DNA of 64,000 nt, taken from Mytilus trossulus (lineage: Eukaryota > Mollusca > Bivalvia > Mytilida > Mytilidae). The notes beneath the pieces were generated by a model, which made no database searches, was not told where the DNA came from, and saw nothing but the letters and a program-made list of their open reading frames with translations. A program made the translations under genes and the position numbers. Location of the stretch: positions 66,099,436 through 66,163,435 of the forward strand of contig NC_086381.1 in NCBI RefSeq assembly GCF_036588685.1, read 5' to 3'. Below are positions 14,201 to 29,200 of this stretch, in pieces (position 1 is the stretch's first letter; each line of letters starts with the position of its first letter).

Positions 14201-17200
14201 AATCATTAACATAATTTTGAAAAATTGTCAAACACTGTACTGTAAATGAAGTTGAAACAAAATTAAACCGGAAAACTTTTGGTAGATAGCAATATGGCTA
14301 CAGAGATCTGCTTACTGAAAGTGTCCAAGAAATAACCTTTGACCTTAAAACATGTAAATATGTTTACTTGATCACGATAAATGCATGCCGATTTCAGGCA
14401 TTTTTGAGTGATTTCTTTTGGTCATGAAATGTGCTGTTTTTACAACACTAATTTTGTAGTGTGGTGTCGAAATATAGGCTTTTTTCTCTATGCTACCAAT
14501 GTTGTGGTAATTTGAATTTCAATCAAAGTAATTTGGTATGTAAAATGCATGCATGTTTTTTTCAGAATATCGAATACAAATAATAAATTACTTGAATTGT
14601 CCATTTTACAGTTGACTTTTGGTAAGGTTCATATTGTTTAGTCCTTGTTTTTCTATGTAGTGTTAAGTTTACATGTTTGTTTGTCTTGTGTTTTGTTTAA
14701 CTATTGTGTTCTCAGTTTGTCATAGACTTATGAGTTTAAATAATACTTTGATATCGTCTGCCTCACTTTGACGTCTATACTTGGTGTTGGTTAGTACCAA
14801 AAAATTATCGCTCAAGTGGAAATGACTAACTTACAGAGTTCTAAGACGTAAAGGAAATGCGTTGTTTTCAATAGCAACAATCCTGTTGGTTTGCATCTTT
14901 CTGAAATATAATATGTAACAATATCATCCCCTTGTTGATTCTGAAAGTACTCTCTCGTTAAATGCATAAAACTCCAGATTGTCCAGCTCTAAATTCAGTG
15001 AATCGAGATCAAAAGATGGATTGGATATACTCCTCCTGCCATAATAAGGGGTATACAAATACTCATCAAGGATATGTACCATATATATAATGTGGTGACT
15101 AAATAAATATCGATGCTGGTGCAAAAGTAACGCAAGTCATTGGAAAACGTCGAAATTTGTTCGACCATTTATTGAAATAGTCTGAAATGATTCGATAGAC
15201 ACTCATTGTCAATATATTTTCATAATTGGTACAATTTTAAATAATAGATGAAATCCTGGGATAATTTTTTAGTAGAATTACTGGTATCGCACTTAACAAT
15301 GAAGTTTGAATGGTATAATAGGAACACAACCAATAAAAATCCAACTAAAATATGAAGTTTCAAAAGACACTCGGAAGTTCATTGTTAAAAAAGCGTGCAA
15401 ATATAAGCATTCAGAAAACTCCTTTCATGACACAGGTAAACCAAAATGTGGCGGTGTTGTGATAATAGTGTTTAACTCAAACAAAGTTTTGTAAGTATTA
15501 AATAAGTGCCTAAAAATCAGGGAAAGAAAATGATGATGACTTTACATCAAAAATTCAATTTAATGCTATACTATCTTTGTCTATACAACACGTACGACAT
15601 GCATGCAAGCACGATCAACAACCAGTGGATATATTGCTTTCAATACGCTATGGTCAATTACTCTCTAATATTACTTACAAGTTAAGAAGTGTTGATATAT
15701 TTGAAAATGTTTCTGCTTCTATAAATGTGATTTGTGTTCCATACAGTCCCAATGTTTGAATGGCAGGCAGTTTTTCTTGTGTTGTGACTGCGACAGGAAC
15801 ATACTGCATTTGATAATTACCACCAAGGTCTCTGTAATGAAAAGACTATATTTAGATATAGTAAGATGTGGTGTGAGTGCAAATGAGATAACTCTACATC
15901 CAAATGTTAATTTGAAAACGTAAACCATTATAGGTCAATGTACGGCCTTCAACACCGAGCCTTGGCTCACATCGAACAACAAGCTATAAAGGGCCCCAAC
16001 ATTACTAGACGTGTAAAACCATTAAAGCGGGAAAACAAATGGTATAATCTATTTGTCGGATTCATTGCACACAACATAATTGTGTAGGTAATCCTAGCAT
16101 TAGCATATTATTAGTTACACCGTGTGCCAGTGACCAATTTACATGTTTTCAATAAATTCGAGTGTGTGAAATCGAGTAAGAAAGTTTTCCCAATATGGAT
16201 AAAAATACGTATCCAGTTATGTTTAATCTGAAAATAACGCCAAATGGTATCAATATATTAACAATAACTGACAATCAATATAACTAACTTCAGATAGCTC
16301 TACTTTTCTTTTAAAAGTAAGTAATGTTGTATCCATTGGAATCGTGCAAGTTTTGCAAAATCTAATAGACTGGAAAGAATGTCTTTAATCTGGCAATTGT
16401 CTTTGAATTAAACATCAAAGGTGGTTGGTTGTTCATATATATTTATATTAAGATTCAATTTATGCGTGCGAAGTTTGCAAAATCTAATAGACTGGAAAGA
16501 ATGTCTTTAATCTGGCAATTGTCTTTGAATTAAACATCAAAGGTGGTTGGTTGTTCATATATATTTACATTAAGATTCAATTTATTTCATAGACGCACTT
16601 GTGTTATTTGTTTTATGGTATCAAATACGTTCACAGCAAAATTAAAGTGCTTACGAATTGTATCCTTTGATTGTGTGGTAATAGTATATAGAAACTTACA
16701 GGTATAGCAGACTTGGCAAGCATTTGAAAGCATTCTCCTCAATATTATTTTCATTTAGTCTGTTAGTTTGTAGATATAAAGTTTGCAAATTTACAAGTTC
16801 ACATAAGTCAGAGTCATAGATTTGCTCAATCCTATTGTACTCCAGATACCTAGTAAAGAAAAGTGAATATCAGTATTACTTAACTCATGTAACCGAACTA
16901 GTCATTGCGTCAATGAATATATGATATAATGAACAATTCATTATGCAGAAATACGAATTTACAACTCAATATTTGTATTTAGCCCAGGTTAAAATGATGA
17001 TTACAAATATTCTATGTACATTCTTGATTAAAAAACAGTTGAATTATAGAACTTTTCAATAATAAGGCTAAACATTTAGACCAGACTGAAATTACGTGTT
17101 AATTAATTACTAAATCGACAATAATCGAAATGTATTGGATCGAGTTTTTGCAGGTTTTTTAATATATTTCCTTTGTGCGCATTAATATATGTTCTAACAA

Positions 17201-20200
17201 ATAATTATGACCGTTCATCAGCTGAGTTATACCAATAGAGAAGGCACATGAAAACATCTTAAACTAGTATTATATGATTATATGGTTAAAAGTATAATTG
17301 CTATTAGTTATATCAGCTTTTACTCACATTGTTCTAATATTAGTTGTATTTCCAAATGGAATAAGATTTTTCTGTCGCTGAAGGAATGTTGAACGAAGTG
17401 TTACACCATACCCTTTCTCGTCCAAATCTGTTATATTCGTTATGCTATTATGATCAGCATGTCTAAATTGCAGTGTAATATAAATATTTTAATGATATTA
17501 TAAACCAACTCATTTGCAGATCAATTTGTCTTTATATCTACGTTGATATTTTACTTCTTATATATTAGATTTTATCAAATGGCTTTTTTCTTCTTCAACC
17601 GGTCAATTTATGTACTATGATTGTTAATAATTAAATAAATATGTGTGGCTATATCTAACGTACATGTACTTATATGTAAACGTTCGATAAAAACTTTTAC
17701 AGGAACATATATGCTTGTTTTCAAGAACTCTTTTCATTAAAGTCATAAGAAACGAGTGAGTGGTGAAAATTAATGTTTATCCAATTAATGAACCAATGCA
17801 TGTATATATCATAAACTTAGTCCTCTGTGCACGATTTTATAATTATTTTCGCAAATATCTCATATAATCGTCAATTTGTTTTCTCTCTGTTTGTTATGAT
17901 TTAACAAATATGGCTGCTCATTAAATGCGAGTTTTACCGATTGTCACCTTATAGTAAACAAATCATAAAAAGCATGGGTATTTAGCACGTGTTTAACATG
18001 TATAATCAGTTATTTGTTTTTTTCAATGACAGATCCATGCGTTATGCGATCACCGGATTTTTACGAGAAGAGTTACGCTCGAGTCACTCTGCATACGGAA
18101 AATATGTAGTGGAATTGCTTCCTAGAAGCAAGCAATTGAAAATAAGTAAACGTCTTCTAAATGTGGACACATTAAAGAATTTTTCTCAGAAAAAAGAATA
18201 TGTACATAAGTTGTATAGTAAAAGCTATCCATTTAGTTATAAAAAACATATGCATATTTTTTTTTAATTTGAGGTTTCTTATGACTTTAACTTTTAGTCT
18301 TTTCTAATCAGTTAGTAAATGTGATAAATTTTGCTATAATTGACGCTCTAAATCCATGTCCAGCGTTCCTGATGAAAGTTATTCAACTAAAGCGGTTAGG
18401 ACATACAAAGTTTCAAAACAATATGATTATACATTCAGGTTGGCCTTATACAGATTGGCATGCAGTATGGGATTGCTAATTGTTGAAAGACGTACGGAAA
18501 CATATCATTGCGTTATTCTATATCACCATTGATCATGTATGTGAAGTTAGCAGCCGGTTCGTTATTCGTTATTCGATATTCAAAAAAAAGAAATACTTGA
18601 AAACATTAAAAACATGATAAGATATGTAGGAAATCGTTAAATGACCTCTTCAAGCTGTTGTAGATTCTCGTTGTCCTCGAATATAAACCCTTTCCAAAGT
18701 TTCATATTTGTCTTTATCTAGTATAAATTTTGTCAATAAAACGACTTCAAAGAAGTACTTTTGTACATGATATTTCTTAAAACAAAAAGAAAAACTGATA
18801 ACTCTAAAAAATTCAGAGTTATAAATAGAAATATTTATGGAAAGCAAAACAAAACAAATCTTCAAAACAAAAAAATGTCAAAATTTTAGGACAAAGGGCA
18901 CAGGGCAATGGTGAGAGCTCCCTGATCTCTCAATCTTTCTAATATTATGCAGCCATTTAGTTATTATGTAGATACAACCGAGACTAAAAGGAATTTTGGT
19001 ACACTTCCTGTCTTCCATGTATACGGAACGCCCAAAGTGCCAGTTGGATATTCAAAATATATAGTGAAAATCTACCAGAGACCGCTAAAATAAGGGTGAG
19101 ACCCCCCTGGTCTTTCAGTGTCCATTAACTTCAACTAAATCATAGACTCTGTATATATAAAGGTTGTATCAGAAGGATTTCCAAGAAAAATGTCATTTTC
19201 GATATCTACGGAGGGCTTAGATTGTCACTTTTTAGCTAAAAAATGTCAAAATTTTAAGACAAAGGGCACAGGGCAATAGTGAGAGCCCCCTGGTCTCTCA
19301 ATCTTTCTAATATTATGCAGCCATTTAGTTAATATGTAGATACAACAGAGACTATAAGGAATTTTGGTACACTTTCTGTCTTCCATGTATACGGAACGCC
19401 CAAAGTGCCAGTTGGATATTCAAAATATATAGTAAAAATCTACCAGAGACCGCTAAAATAAGGGTGAGACCCCCTGGTCTTTCAGTGTCCATAAACTTCA
19501 ACTAAATCATAGACTCTGTATATATAAAGGTTGTATCAGAAGGATTTCCAAGAAAAATGTCATTTTCGATATCTACGGAGGGCTTAGATTGTCACTTTTT
19601 AGTTAAAAAATGTCAAAATTTTAGGACAAAGGGCACAGGGCAATGGTGAGAGCCCCCTGATCTCTCAATCTTTCAATATTATGCAGCCATTTAGTTAATA
19701 TGTAGATACAACCGAGACTAAAAGGAATTTTGGTACACTTCCTGTCTTCCATGTATACGGAACGCCAAAAGTGCCAGTTGGATATTCAAAATATATAGTG
19801 AAAATCTACCAGAGATCGCTAAAATAAGGGTGAGACCCCCCTGGTCTTTCAGTGTCCATAAACTTCAACTAAATCATAGACTCTGTATATATAAAGGTTG
19901 TATCAGAAGGATTTCCAAGAAAAATGTCATTTTCGATATCTACAGAGGGCTTAGATTGTCACTTTTTAGCTAAAAAATGTCAAAATTTGAAGACAAAGGG
20001 CACAGGGCTATGGTGAGATCCCCCTGGTCTCTCAATCTTTCAATATTATGCAGCCATTTAGTTAATATGTAGATACAACCGAGACTAAAAGGAATTTTGG
20101 TACACTTCCTGTCTTCCATGTATACGGAACGCCAAAAGTGCCAGTTGGATATTCAAAATATATAGTGAAAATCTACCAGAGATCGCTAAAATAAGGGTGA

Positions 20201-23200
20201 GACCCCCCTGGTCTTTCAGTGTCCATAAACTTCAAATAAATCATAGACTCTGTATATATAAAGGTTGTATCAGAAGGATTTCCAAGAAAAATGTCATTTT
20301 CGATATCTACGGAGGGCTTAGATTGTCACTTTTTAGTTAAAAAATGTCAAAATTTTAGGACAAAGGGCACAGGGCAATGGTGAGAGCCCCCTGATCTCTC
20401 AATCTTTCAATATTATGCAGCCATTTAGTTAATATGTAGATACAACCGAGACTAAAAGGAATTTTGGTACACTTCCTGTCTTCCATGTATACGGAACGCC
20501 CAAAGTGCCAGTTGGATATTCAAAATATATAGTGAAAATCTACCAGAGACCGCTAAAATAAGGGTATGACCCCCTGGTCTTTCAGTGTCCATTATCTTCA
20601 ACTAAATCATAGACTCTGTATATGTAAAGGTTGTATCAGAAGGATTTCCAAGAAAAATGTCATTTTCGATATCTACGGAGGGCTTAGATTGTCTCTTTTT
20701 AGCTACAAAATGTCAAAATTTTAAGACAAAGGGCACAGGGCAATGGTGAGAGCCCCCTGATCTCTCAATCTTTCTAATATTATGCGGCCATTTAGTTTAT
20801 ATGTAGATACAACCGAGACTAAAAGGAATTTTGGTACACTTCCTGTCTTCAATGTAAACGGAGGGCTTAGATTGTTACTTTTTACCTAATAAAATGTCAA
20901 AATTTTAAGACAAAGAGCACAGGGCAGTGGTAAGAGCCCCCTAATCGCAGTATCTACATTTTAACTACATGTCTGCATAATATTAAAAACATTGAAAAGT
21001 GACAATATAATGACAGGAAGTCTACCCACATTCCTTTTAGTCACGTTTGTATCTACCTTTTAGCTGAAAAGTGACAATATAAGCCCTCCATAGATATCGA
21101 ATAGGACATTATTCTGGGCAATCCTTCTGATACAACCTTTATACATACAAAGTCTATGATCTAGTTGAATTTTGTAAACATTGAAAGACCAGGGGGGTCT
21201 CACCCGCATTTAAGCGGTTTCAGGTAGGTTTTCACCATATATTTTGAATATCCAACTGGCACTTTGGGCGCTCCGTAAACATGTAAGACACGAAGTCTAC
21301 CCACATTTATTTTAGTCACGTTTGTCTCTACCTATTGACTAAATGTGCGCATAATATTAGATAGATTGATCGATTAGGGGGCTCTCACCTTTGCCCTGTG
21401 CCCTTTGTTCTAAAATTTTGATAATTTTTAGCTGAAAAGTGACAATATAAGCCCTCCATAGATATCGAATAGGACATTATTCTGGGCAATCCGTCTGATA
21501 CAACCAATATATATACAGAGTCTATGATCTAGTTGAATTTTGTGGACATTGAAAGACCAGGGGGTCTCACCCGCATTTAAGCGGTCTCAGGTAGGTTTTC
21601 ACTATATATTTTGAATATCCAACTGGCACTTTAGACGCTACGTAAACATGAATGACAGGAAGTCTACCCACATTCCTTTTAGTCACGTTTGTATCTACCT
21701 ATTGACTAAATGTCTGCATAATATTAGATAGATTGATCGATTAGGGGGCTCTCACCATTGCCCTGTGCCCTTTGTCCAAAAACTTTGATCATTTGTAGCT
21801 GAAAAGTGACAATATAAGCCCTCCATAGATATCGAATATGTCATTATTCTGGGCAATCCGTCTGATACAACCTTAATATATACAGAGTCTATGATCTTGT
21901 TGAATTTTGTGGACATTGAAAGACCAGGGGGTCTCACCCGCATTTAAGCGGTCTCAGGTAGGTTTTCACTATATATTTTGAATATCCAACTGGCACTTTT
22001 GACGCTCCGTAAACATGAATGACAGGAAGTCTACCCACATTCCTTTTAGTTACGTTTGTATCTACCTATTGACTAAATGTCTGCATAATATTAGAAAGAT
22101 TGAGCGATTAGGGGGCTCTCACCATTGCCCTGTGCCCTTTGTCCTAAAATTTTGATATTTTTTAGCTGAAAAGTGATAATATAAGCCCCCCATAGATATC
22201 GAATAGGACATTATTCTGGGCAATCCTTCTGATACAACCTTAATACATACAGAGTCTATGATCTAGTTGAATTTTGTGGACATTGAAAGACCAGGGGGGT
22301 CTCACCCTCATTTAAGCGGTCCCAGATAGGTTTTCACTATATATTTCTTGTTTGGGCTTTCCATAAATATTTTTATTGATAATCCTAATTGTTTTCTAGA
22401 GTAATCGGTTTTTCTTTTTGTTTTTAAGAAATATCATGTTTAAAAGTACTGTACCTTTTTGATTCTTTTTATTGACAACAATCTATATTGCATTAGGACA
22501 AATCTGCAAGTTAGAAAAGGGTTTATATTCGAGAACAACGAAAATTTACGACAGTTTGAAGAGGTCATGAAACACTTTCCTACGTATCTTATCAGTTCTC
22601 TTAACTATGAAAATCATGCTTTTAATGTTATTAAGTATTTTTTTTTATTTTCAACTTAATTTTGAATATCCAACCGACTGCTAGCAGCCGGTTTGATATT
22701 GAATATCGAATAACGAACCGGCTGCTAACTTCACATACATCCATTGATCATCATTTGTTTGTAGAAAAGCAATTAATATGAATTAAAAAAAAATGTGACT
22801 CCAATTTCGCTAGAACTCATAATCTTTCGCATTTGAAGATAATGTGCTACTACAAAATCGTCGAGGTAATTTTAGTTTTAGATTTTCATTTAATCAATAT
22901 ACATACAGATCGGTAAGTAATGGAAACTCTCCCTCTGTAAACACTTGGTGTGGCAAATGTGTCAGGGCATTGTCACTGATGAATCTGAAAGTTAAACAAC
23001 AAACCATCTTAATTCAAATTTACAATTCAGTTTGAGAAAATCATAGTACACAACTGTTGTGTCCGATTCGACATTTACATTCATTTTCCTTACTAATTTT
23101 GATTTAACTGTTAATTCATAAGATGATGGTATCAAATATACTACTGGAAAATCATTGTTTTGTTCAAGTTTACACATACTGAGATCATTACTTAAGTATT

Positions 23201-26200
23201 CCGTACTAAATGTAACTTCAAATATTAAAACATGTTCTACATGAAAGTTTAATTGAAAGCAACATAAAAAAGTAAAATCACAAAAAGACTGAACTCCGAG
23301 GAAAATTTAAAAGGAAAGCCACTGATGAAATAGCAAAATCAAAAGATAAAACACATCGATAATGCAAAATAAAATCTCTTTGTAACCTTATTTTGGAAAA
23401 TAAGGTGACTGATCTAAGATCAGTTAAACAAATTACAATCATATTGTATCGCTATAATTTTTTAAACAATAAAACATCTTTTCTGACTGCAAAGTTAGAG
23501 TTGTAGAAATAAAACCACATAAACTATTTTTTGCTCACAACTTTTACTGTTTAGAAGAAATTAAAGGTTTTCATCTGCATTTTATCAATGTATAGTGTAC
23601 TTTTGAACATTCTTCTAATGTAACAGTAAATTTGTATGTAAATTTAACTATGTTTTCCTCATCCCTTATACTTTTAGAATATCAGTATATGTGAATGAAC
23701 AATAATACAAACATTATATGCATTTGTACCACATAGTGGAACATAACTTCAGAATATATCTTTCAAATTGGTTTATGTACTTACAAATTTTTCAGGGATT
23801 TACCAATGTTAATCATGGAATTAAACAGTATCGTCGTCATGGGTGGATCTTGTGTGTGTAGTCTTAATTCAACCAAGTTCTCCAGATCAATTAAAGCTTC
23901 AGTGTTGAAAACTTCAAATTTATTACCATGTAAATCTCTACAAGAAAAAGCCAGAAAATAGTGTATATTCTATTGTTTACATATGTTGTATAATTTAAAA
24001 TTACGTGTGACGTATGTATATATGAAAAAAATGACTAAATTTGCACATTTTAAGAAATACATTCATCACTTTTGGATTTAAACTGTGCTATTTTAGCTGC
24101 ATTTATAATGCTTAAAAATATTTTTTTACGCAACTATATCTCGAACGCTATTAAAATACTTACAAATGGGCTAACAATGAAACATTATCAAAAGTCCCAC
24201 GTGGTAAAAATGAGAGATAATTGGTATGTAATTCTCTGAAATAATAAAAAAAAATGAAAACAAAATAGTACATGATTATTTGTTTGTTACAAATTTCATC
24301 TAGACTTGAGATGTATATTCTACGAATTTAAATATCAAAAACTGTTCACCAATTTCATCAATGCGTTTGTGTTTCAGTTTTCATTTGACTGGAAATAACG
24401 GTATTCCATTGCAACCAATTTTGTTAATTGTTTTTTTGAAGCTCGATGGTTGGAAGTGTTTACCGTCCTTCAACGGCAACTTGCACTAAATGCACGGACG
24501 TCTTTTTTGACAATTGGTACTTTGAAAGTATAATTGGTGTTATCTTTATAAATATTTACATAATTGTTATGTTGGTAAGTTGTCTAAAGGCACCAGGCTG
24601 TATATAATCTATCAAGTTTGTACTCAGGTTCCTGCAAATAAAAAGAATGACAGACAATAGAATAGTTATCAAAGGTACCATGATCATAAGTTAATACGCC
24701 AGGGGCGCGTTTCGTCTACACAATACTCATCAGTGACGCTCATATCAAAATTGTTGTAAAGCCAAAGAAATACAAAGTTGAAGAGCATTGCGGACCCAAA
24801 ATTCCAAAACGTTGTGCCAAATACGGCTAAGGTAAACCTTTCCTGGCTTCACCAGACAAATGATATATAGTCGATGCATTAGAAGTAAGCAGATAAAAGC
24901 AATATTCATTCCCTTTATCGTGAGAAAGATGAAGTAATTTTAAATGCATTCAGATATATATCGAGCTTTTAGTTGATGACTACTTTACTTTACTTGTATA
25001 TTTGTACGTTACTAGCAATGCTTAAAATGTTAATGTCCTGATATACACGAACTATCCAGACGGAAGGGAAGATACAAATCTACCAATTCAATATTTTGAA
25101 CCCTTTTTGTCTTATTTCGTGGACTTTCGTCGGAAAAAAAGATGACATTCATGAAATATTATTATAATTATGAAGTTACGCATAAGTTACCATTAAACTA
25201 TTTTTTACTATTTTTATCATAAGGGTTGTTTCAGCCATACAAACATTTCTAAAACACATCTGACACTCACAGGTGAACAAATGTATCAGTTTTGAACGGT
25301 GAAAGATGCTTCACAGAAATCTTCTTCATCAAGTTTCCTTCCAAACCTCTGTAAATAGAAGAAAGCAGTAAGTTATATATAAGATATATAATTAATGAGA
25401 TGAGTAAAATTGAGTATGGAAATAGGGAATATATGTCAAAGAGACAATAATCCGACCAACGTGTAGAGTTTCCAGATTTGGGACAGGCGCCAAAATGCAG
25501 CGGGGTTAAACAAGATTGCCAATGAGAAAACTATCCACCAAAGTTCAAATAAAAAGGTTGTACATGTAAGTAAACATCTGGACGATCATTTGCGGTCATT
25601 TGAACTTCTGCATAAATCTTGAAAATTTTGCTTGAACAAACATCTATATATGTAAGGGTTTTATGGATCCTGATAGTACAGAATTACCGACTGCATAGGT
25701 GATGGATTGATTAACTGAAAAGAACAGAATTACTGATTATTACTTTTGTGACTCGAAGCGTTTTTTTCTAGATTCACCATCATCAAGAATGTGCAAACCA
25801 AAACATTTAAAAGCAAAAGACGTACACGAAAAGGTATACGACCGAAATGGACCTATACAAATAATAAAATTCATCTAGGATAATTTTCGCCTGATGAAGT
25901 TGAAACCTAAGTTTTTAAAGCAGTTCCTAATTTCTTAATTGGGAATTTAAAGAAAAGATTTAAAAATCATGTCAGTACAGAAACGCTTTCTTCTGATGCA
26001 ATAATACATCTGATATCAGTCCTCTATCAATGGTATCAACATAGTGCTAGCAAGTGAAAATAATAATCTGGTGCACTTTACTTCACGTATCTTCATTTTG
26101 TAGTATAATTGATTCAATGTATGAATATACCAGCAGTACCACGGAATTCCATTTGGGACTTTCCAAAAAACATAATTTTAATTCGAAACCACGAGTTTTA

Positions 26201-29200
26201 ATCGTTAACAAGAAATTTAAAAAGATTTAAGAAGTAATTTCTTTATTACAGTTTGCGTTATCACTGATTTTTCAAAGATTCAGAATACCAGATTTAAATC
26301 ATTCAAATTATTGTTTTGGAAAGTTAAAAATAGAAAAACGTCATTCAAAGACTTACAAGTACATGAGATGAGGTAAACTTCCAAATCCTGTAAGTGGGAA
26401 AATGGTGAGGTTATTATATCCAAGACTCCTGCAAAATAGTTTAAACAAATTTTATTTTCGTATATAAGTTAAATGATAATATTGGAGATTGATCGATGTA
26501 TGTTGTTGGTGTTTGGTGTTTACGCCCTTTTTGGAAGACCTTGTCAATTTTATGGCGGATGAAAGAACCACCAACCTACGGCAGAAAAACTGACAATTCA
26601 TGTACGTTAAGATTGAAGTCGAACATGGCTGGCTCAGAAGATGTTAGAACCTCATGTACTCGCTGCACTTGAAATACTTCGGCAATTCAGCTACAGAGGC
26701 TACGTCGGGTTGAAAATTACGAAAGAAAGTTTATTGTCTATATAGTTAATTCAAACCTTTCTATGTGCACGTCGTCATGAACATGCATGTAATATTTGCC
26801 ACTGGATGTAACGTAAACAACAATCAGTTGTTTATGTCTACAATTAGTTTTCAAATATAATTGACTTATTCTCTCGATAATGTTTCAAAATTCTTTTTAT
26901 CGATGCAGGTTATGCTGATAAACTTTTAACCCCATGAAAGATGTTGTTAAACGCATGTCTAATTTATACCTTTTTTAATTATTAATCGTTCTTGCTTCAA
27001 CATTGTGTTTCTTTAACTCTAACTTTTGTTTATTCAATATGTTTTCTCTTTACATATTGTTTAACCTATCACTTCATAATCGTATACGTTTCTCGTTGAT
27101 GACTTATCAAGATTTAAAGTGTAGTTGTCTGTTTTGTTTATATTTAGGGTATTGCCAATAACCATTTCAATATCTTTAATCATCAATGTTTGTTTGTTGT
27201 CATGGTTTTGTCGATCCCCCTTCGACTTATGAGTTCTGAATCTCCCTTCGGTATCTTTCGCCTTCGACTTATGAGTTCTGAATTTCCCGTCGGTATATTC
27301 CGCCTTCGACTTATGAGTTTTAATTTGCCTTTGGTATTTTCCGTCTCCCTCAATGACTACATGTACCTTAACAAAAATTTCGTTTTAGAGAACACTTTCA
27401 TTTTAACAGAGAACCAGCCATTACCAATGTACAATTACACTGGACATCCATAACAACTATATAGCTATACTCACACAAGACGCAGATTGGCACCAGTGAT
27501 GAATCCATCCGGAAACCAGTGGAACTGGTTATGAGTCAAAGCTCTGAAAAAGTATATACATTAAAAAGAGGATTTTATTGTAAAAGTGGACAGGACCATG
27601 CAACCATCAAACTTTTATTCATAGTGTTTTTTAAAAAAAATGTTTTCTATAAGCTTAGTTCTCTTTCAATGAGGTGGTAACAGTCAATACCAGAGATAAC
27701 AAACCCATTTTGAACAGATGCTGCTACACATTCATAAAACCTTCTCAGAGAAATGGCAGAGGAAAAAGAAACCCGCTCTGTAATGGTAAATGAACGCTTC
27801 GCTCCTTGTCTAACAAAACGTCTATGATTAATTTTGATACCAAACAATTGTTTTGAATCATATTATGCACCATGCTCGTCCTAAACATGTGATATGTTTA
27901 GAATTTCCCTATTATTTGACGTGAATAGAAAATCCTAGTTTGTCGTTATCAGAATTTTTGATTTTACAATGTAGTTATTTTGTTGATGTGTTTCATTTTT
28001 TTCAACTGTATAGTCCGTCGGAGATGAATACAGTATTTTACAATCCAAACGATTTAGGCCCGTTTTAGATTGAAGAGGTTCCATACTGGAAAGTTGTGGT
28101 AAATCAATACACGAGACTGGATACATAAACGTTCACATACTTTATTTTTCCATCCAACATATATACAAGCACAGTTCATAAAGCATATTTACAAAATAGT
28201 AATCATGGCAACATACATTAACCCGCCGCTGCTTGTAGATCGAGAGCGGGGCAAACCGGTGCGTCACATGGTTCTCTCTTTTTTTTCGATCACCGTTTCG
28301 TTTCAAAAAGTAACCTTTATAAAACATGATCATACAAACTATTTGACCAATGAAAATAGAAAAAGGTACTTATAAACAAATAGTTTCCAAACAATGAAAC
28401 ATATCAAAAGCAGATTAAATTAAAATTTAGTGTTCATTGACATTATTCACTCTATATACAGTTTGGGTGTTGACAAATAAATTACATTGATGACCATTGT
28501 TGTCAAAAGGTATTTTCACGACATATTCTTAATCTTGATCAATAAATATTTCCTATTAACGCTGAAACGACTAATACATGTCTTTTATAAAATGTTTGAA
28601 AAATAGTTTAAAATCTTGTTTTCCTTATGAAATGCACTTCTAGCGTAATAAAAATATTGAAACTTGATTACTCATAAGAAATGATGACTGTTGATACCAA
28701 ACACGACGAAAAAACATGAAAATGTTAAAATTCAAAATTTCACTTAATTTTACAACATGACACATGTATAAAATATTTGCCACTGAACATTAATCAACCA
28801 ACAAACAACCGATCACATTGTGCATCCTTTATCGCTGGATTTGTTTTGTTTTTATGAACTTAGGGATGAGTAACAATACTATTTTAAGTGCTATATTTGT
28901 TTTGAAGCCGGAAAATTTACTTTTTTCTGTTATTTATGATACTTTTCATCTCATTTATTGGTATGAGAAGGGAGGATGAAATACTTACAAATATTGTATG
29001 GAGGATGGTAGTTTCCCTGTATAAGTTGAATTAATACTGATGTCGTTGCTTATCAGGTTTCTAAAAATTATATGAATAATAGAATTAATTTTTGAAAATG
29101 AAACGGAATTTATCCGTTACTATCTTTACACGTATACATGTTGATATCAAAAGCAAACAATGTATCGAATCACATTGAAACACTATATATACTACCATAT

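Larger units (their letters stand above)
18526..22749. mobile_element. 4.2-kb foldback element with satellite arms and 9-bp target duplication
   Basis: Element 18535-22740, flanked on both sides by CCATTGATC (18526-18534 and 22741-22749). The ends are inverted copies beginning ATGTATGTGAAGTTAGCAGC; similarity between arms continues with indels for 330-400 bp (for example GACCTCTTCAA and CTCGAATATAAACCC in both). Between them lie a direct array and an inverted array of a 367-bp satellite unit. No transposase frame is visible, so it is non-autonomous. A 9-bp duplication and long TIRs fit Mutator-like elements by general knowledge; P-type foldbacks usually give about 7-8 bp. It sits in LRR intron 13, sense-neutral. 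Confidence 0.85.

Noticed and set aside
18875-22337. CRISPR array or repeated gene family
   Set aside because: Units are about 367 bp in tandem without unique spacers, half of them inverted, and no frame is shared; this is satellite DNA in a eukaryote.
27190-27453. 87-residue open frame with RLRLMSSE repeats
   Set aside because: The 42-bp minisatellite happens to be a multiple of three; it has no other coding feature.
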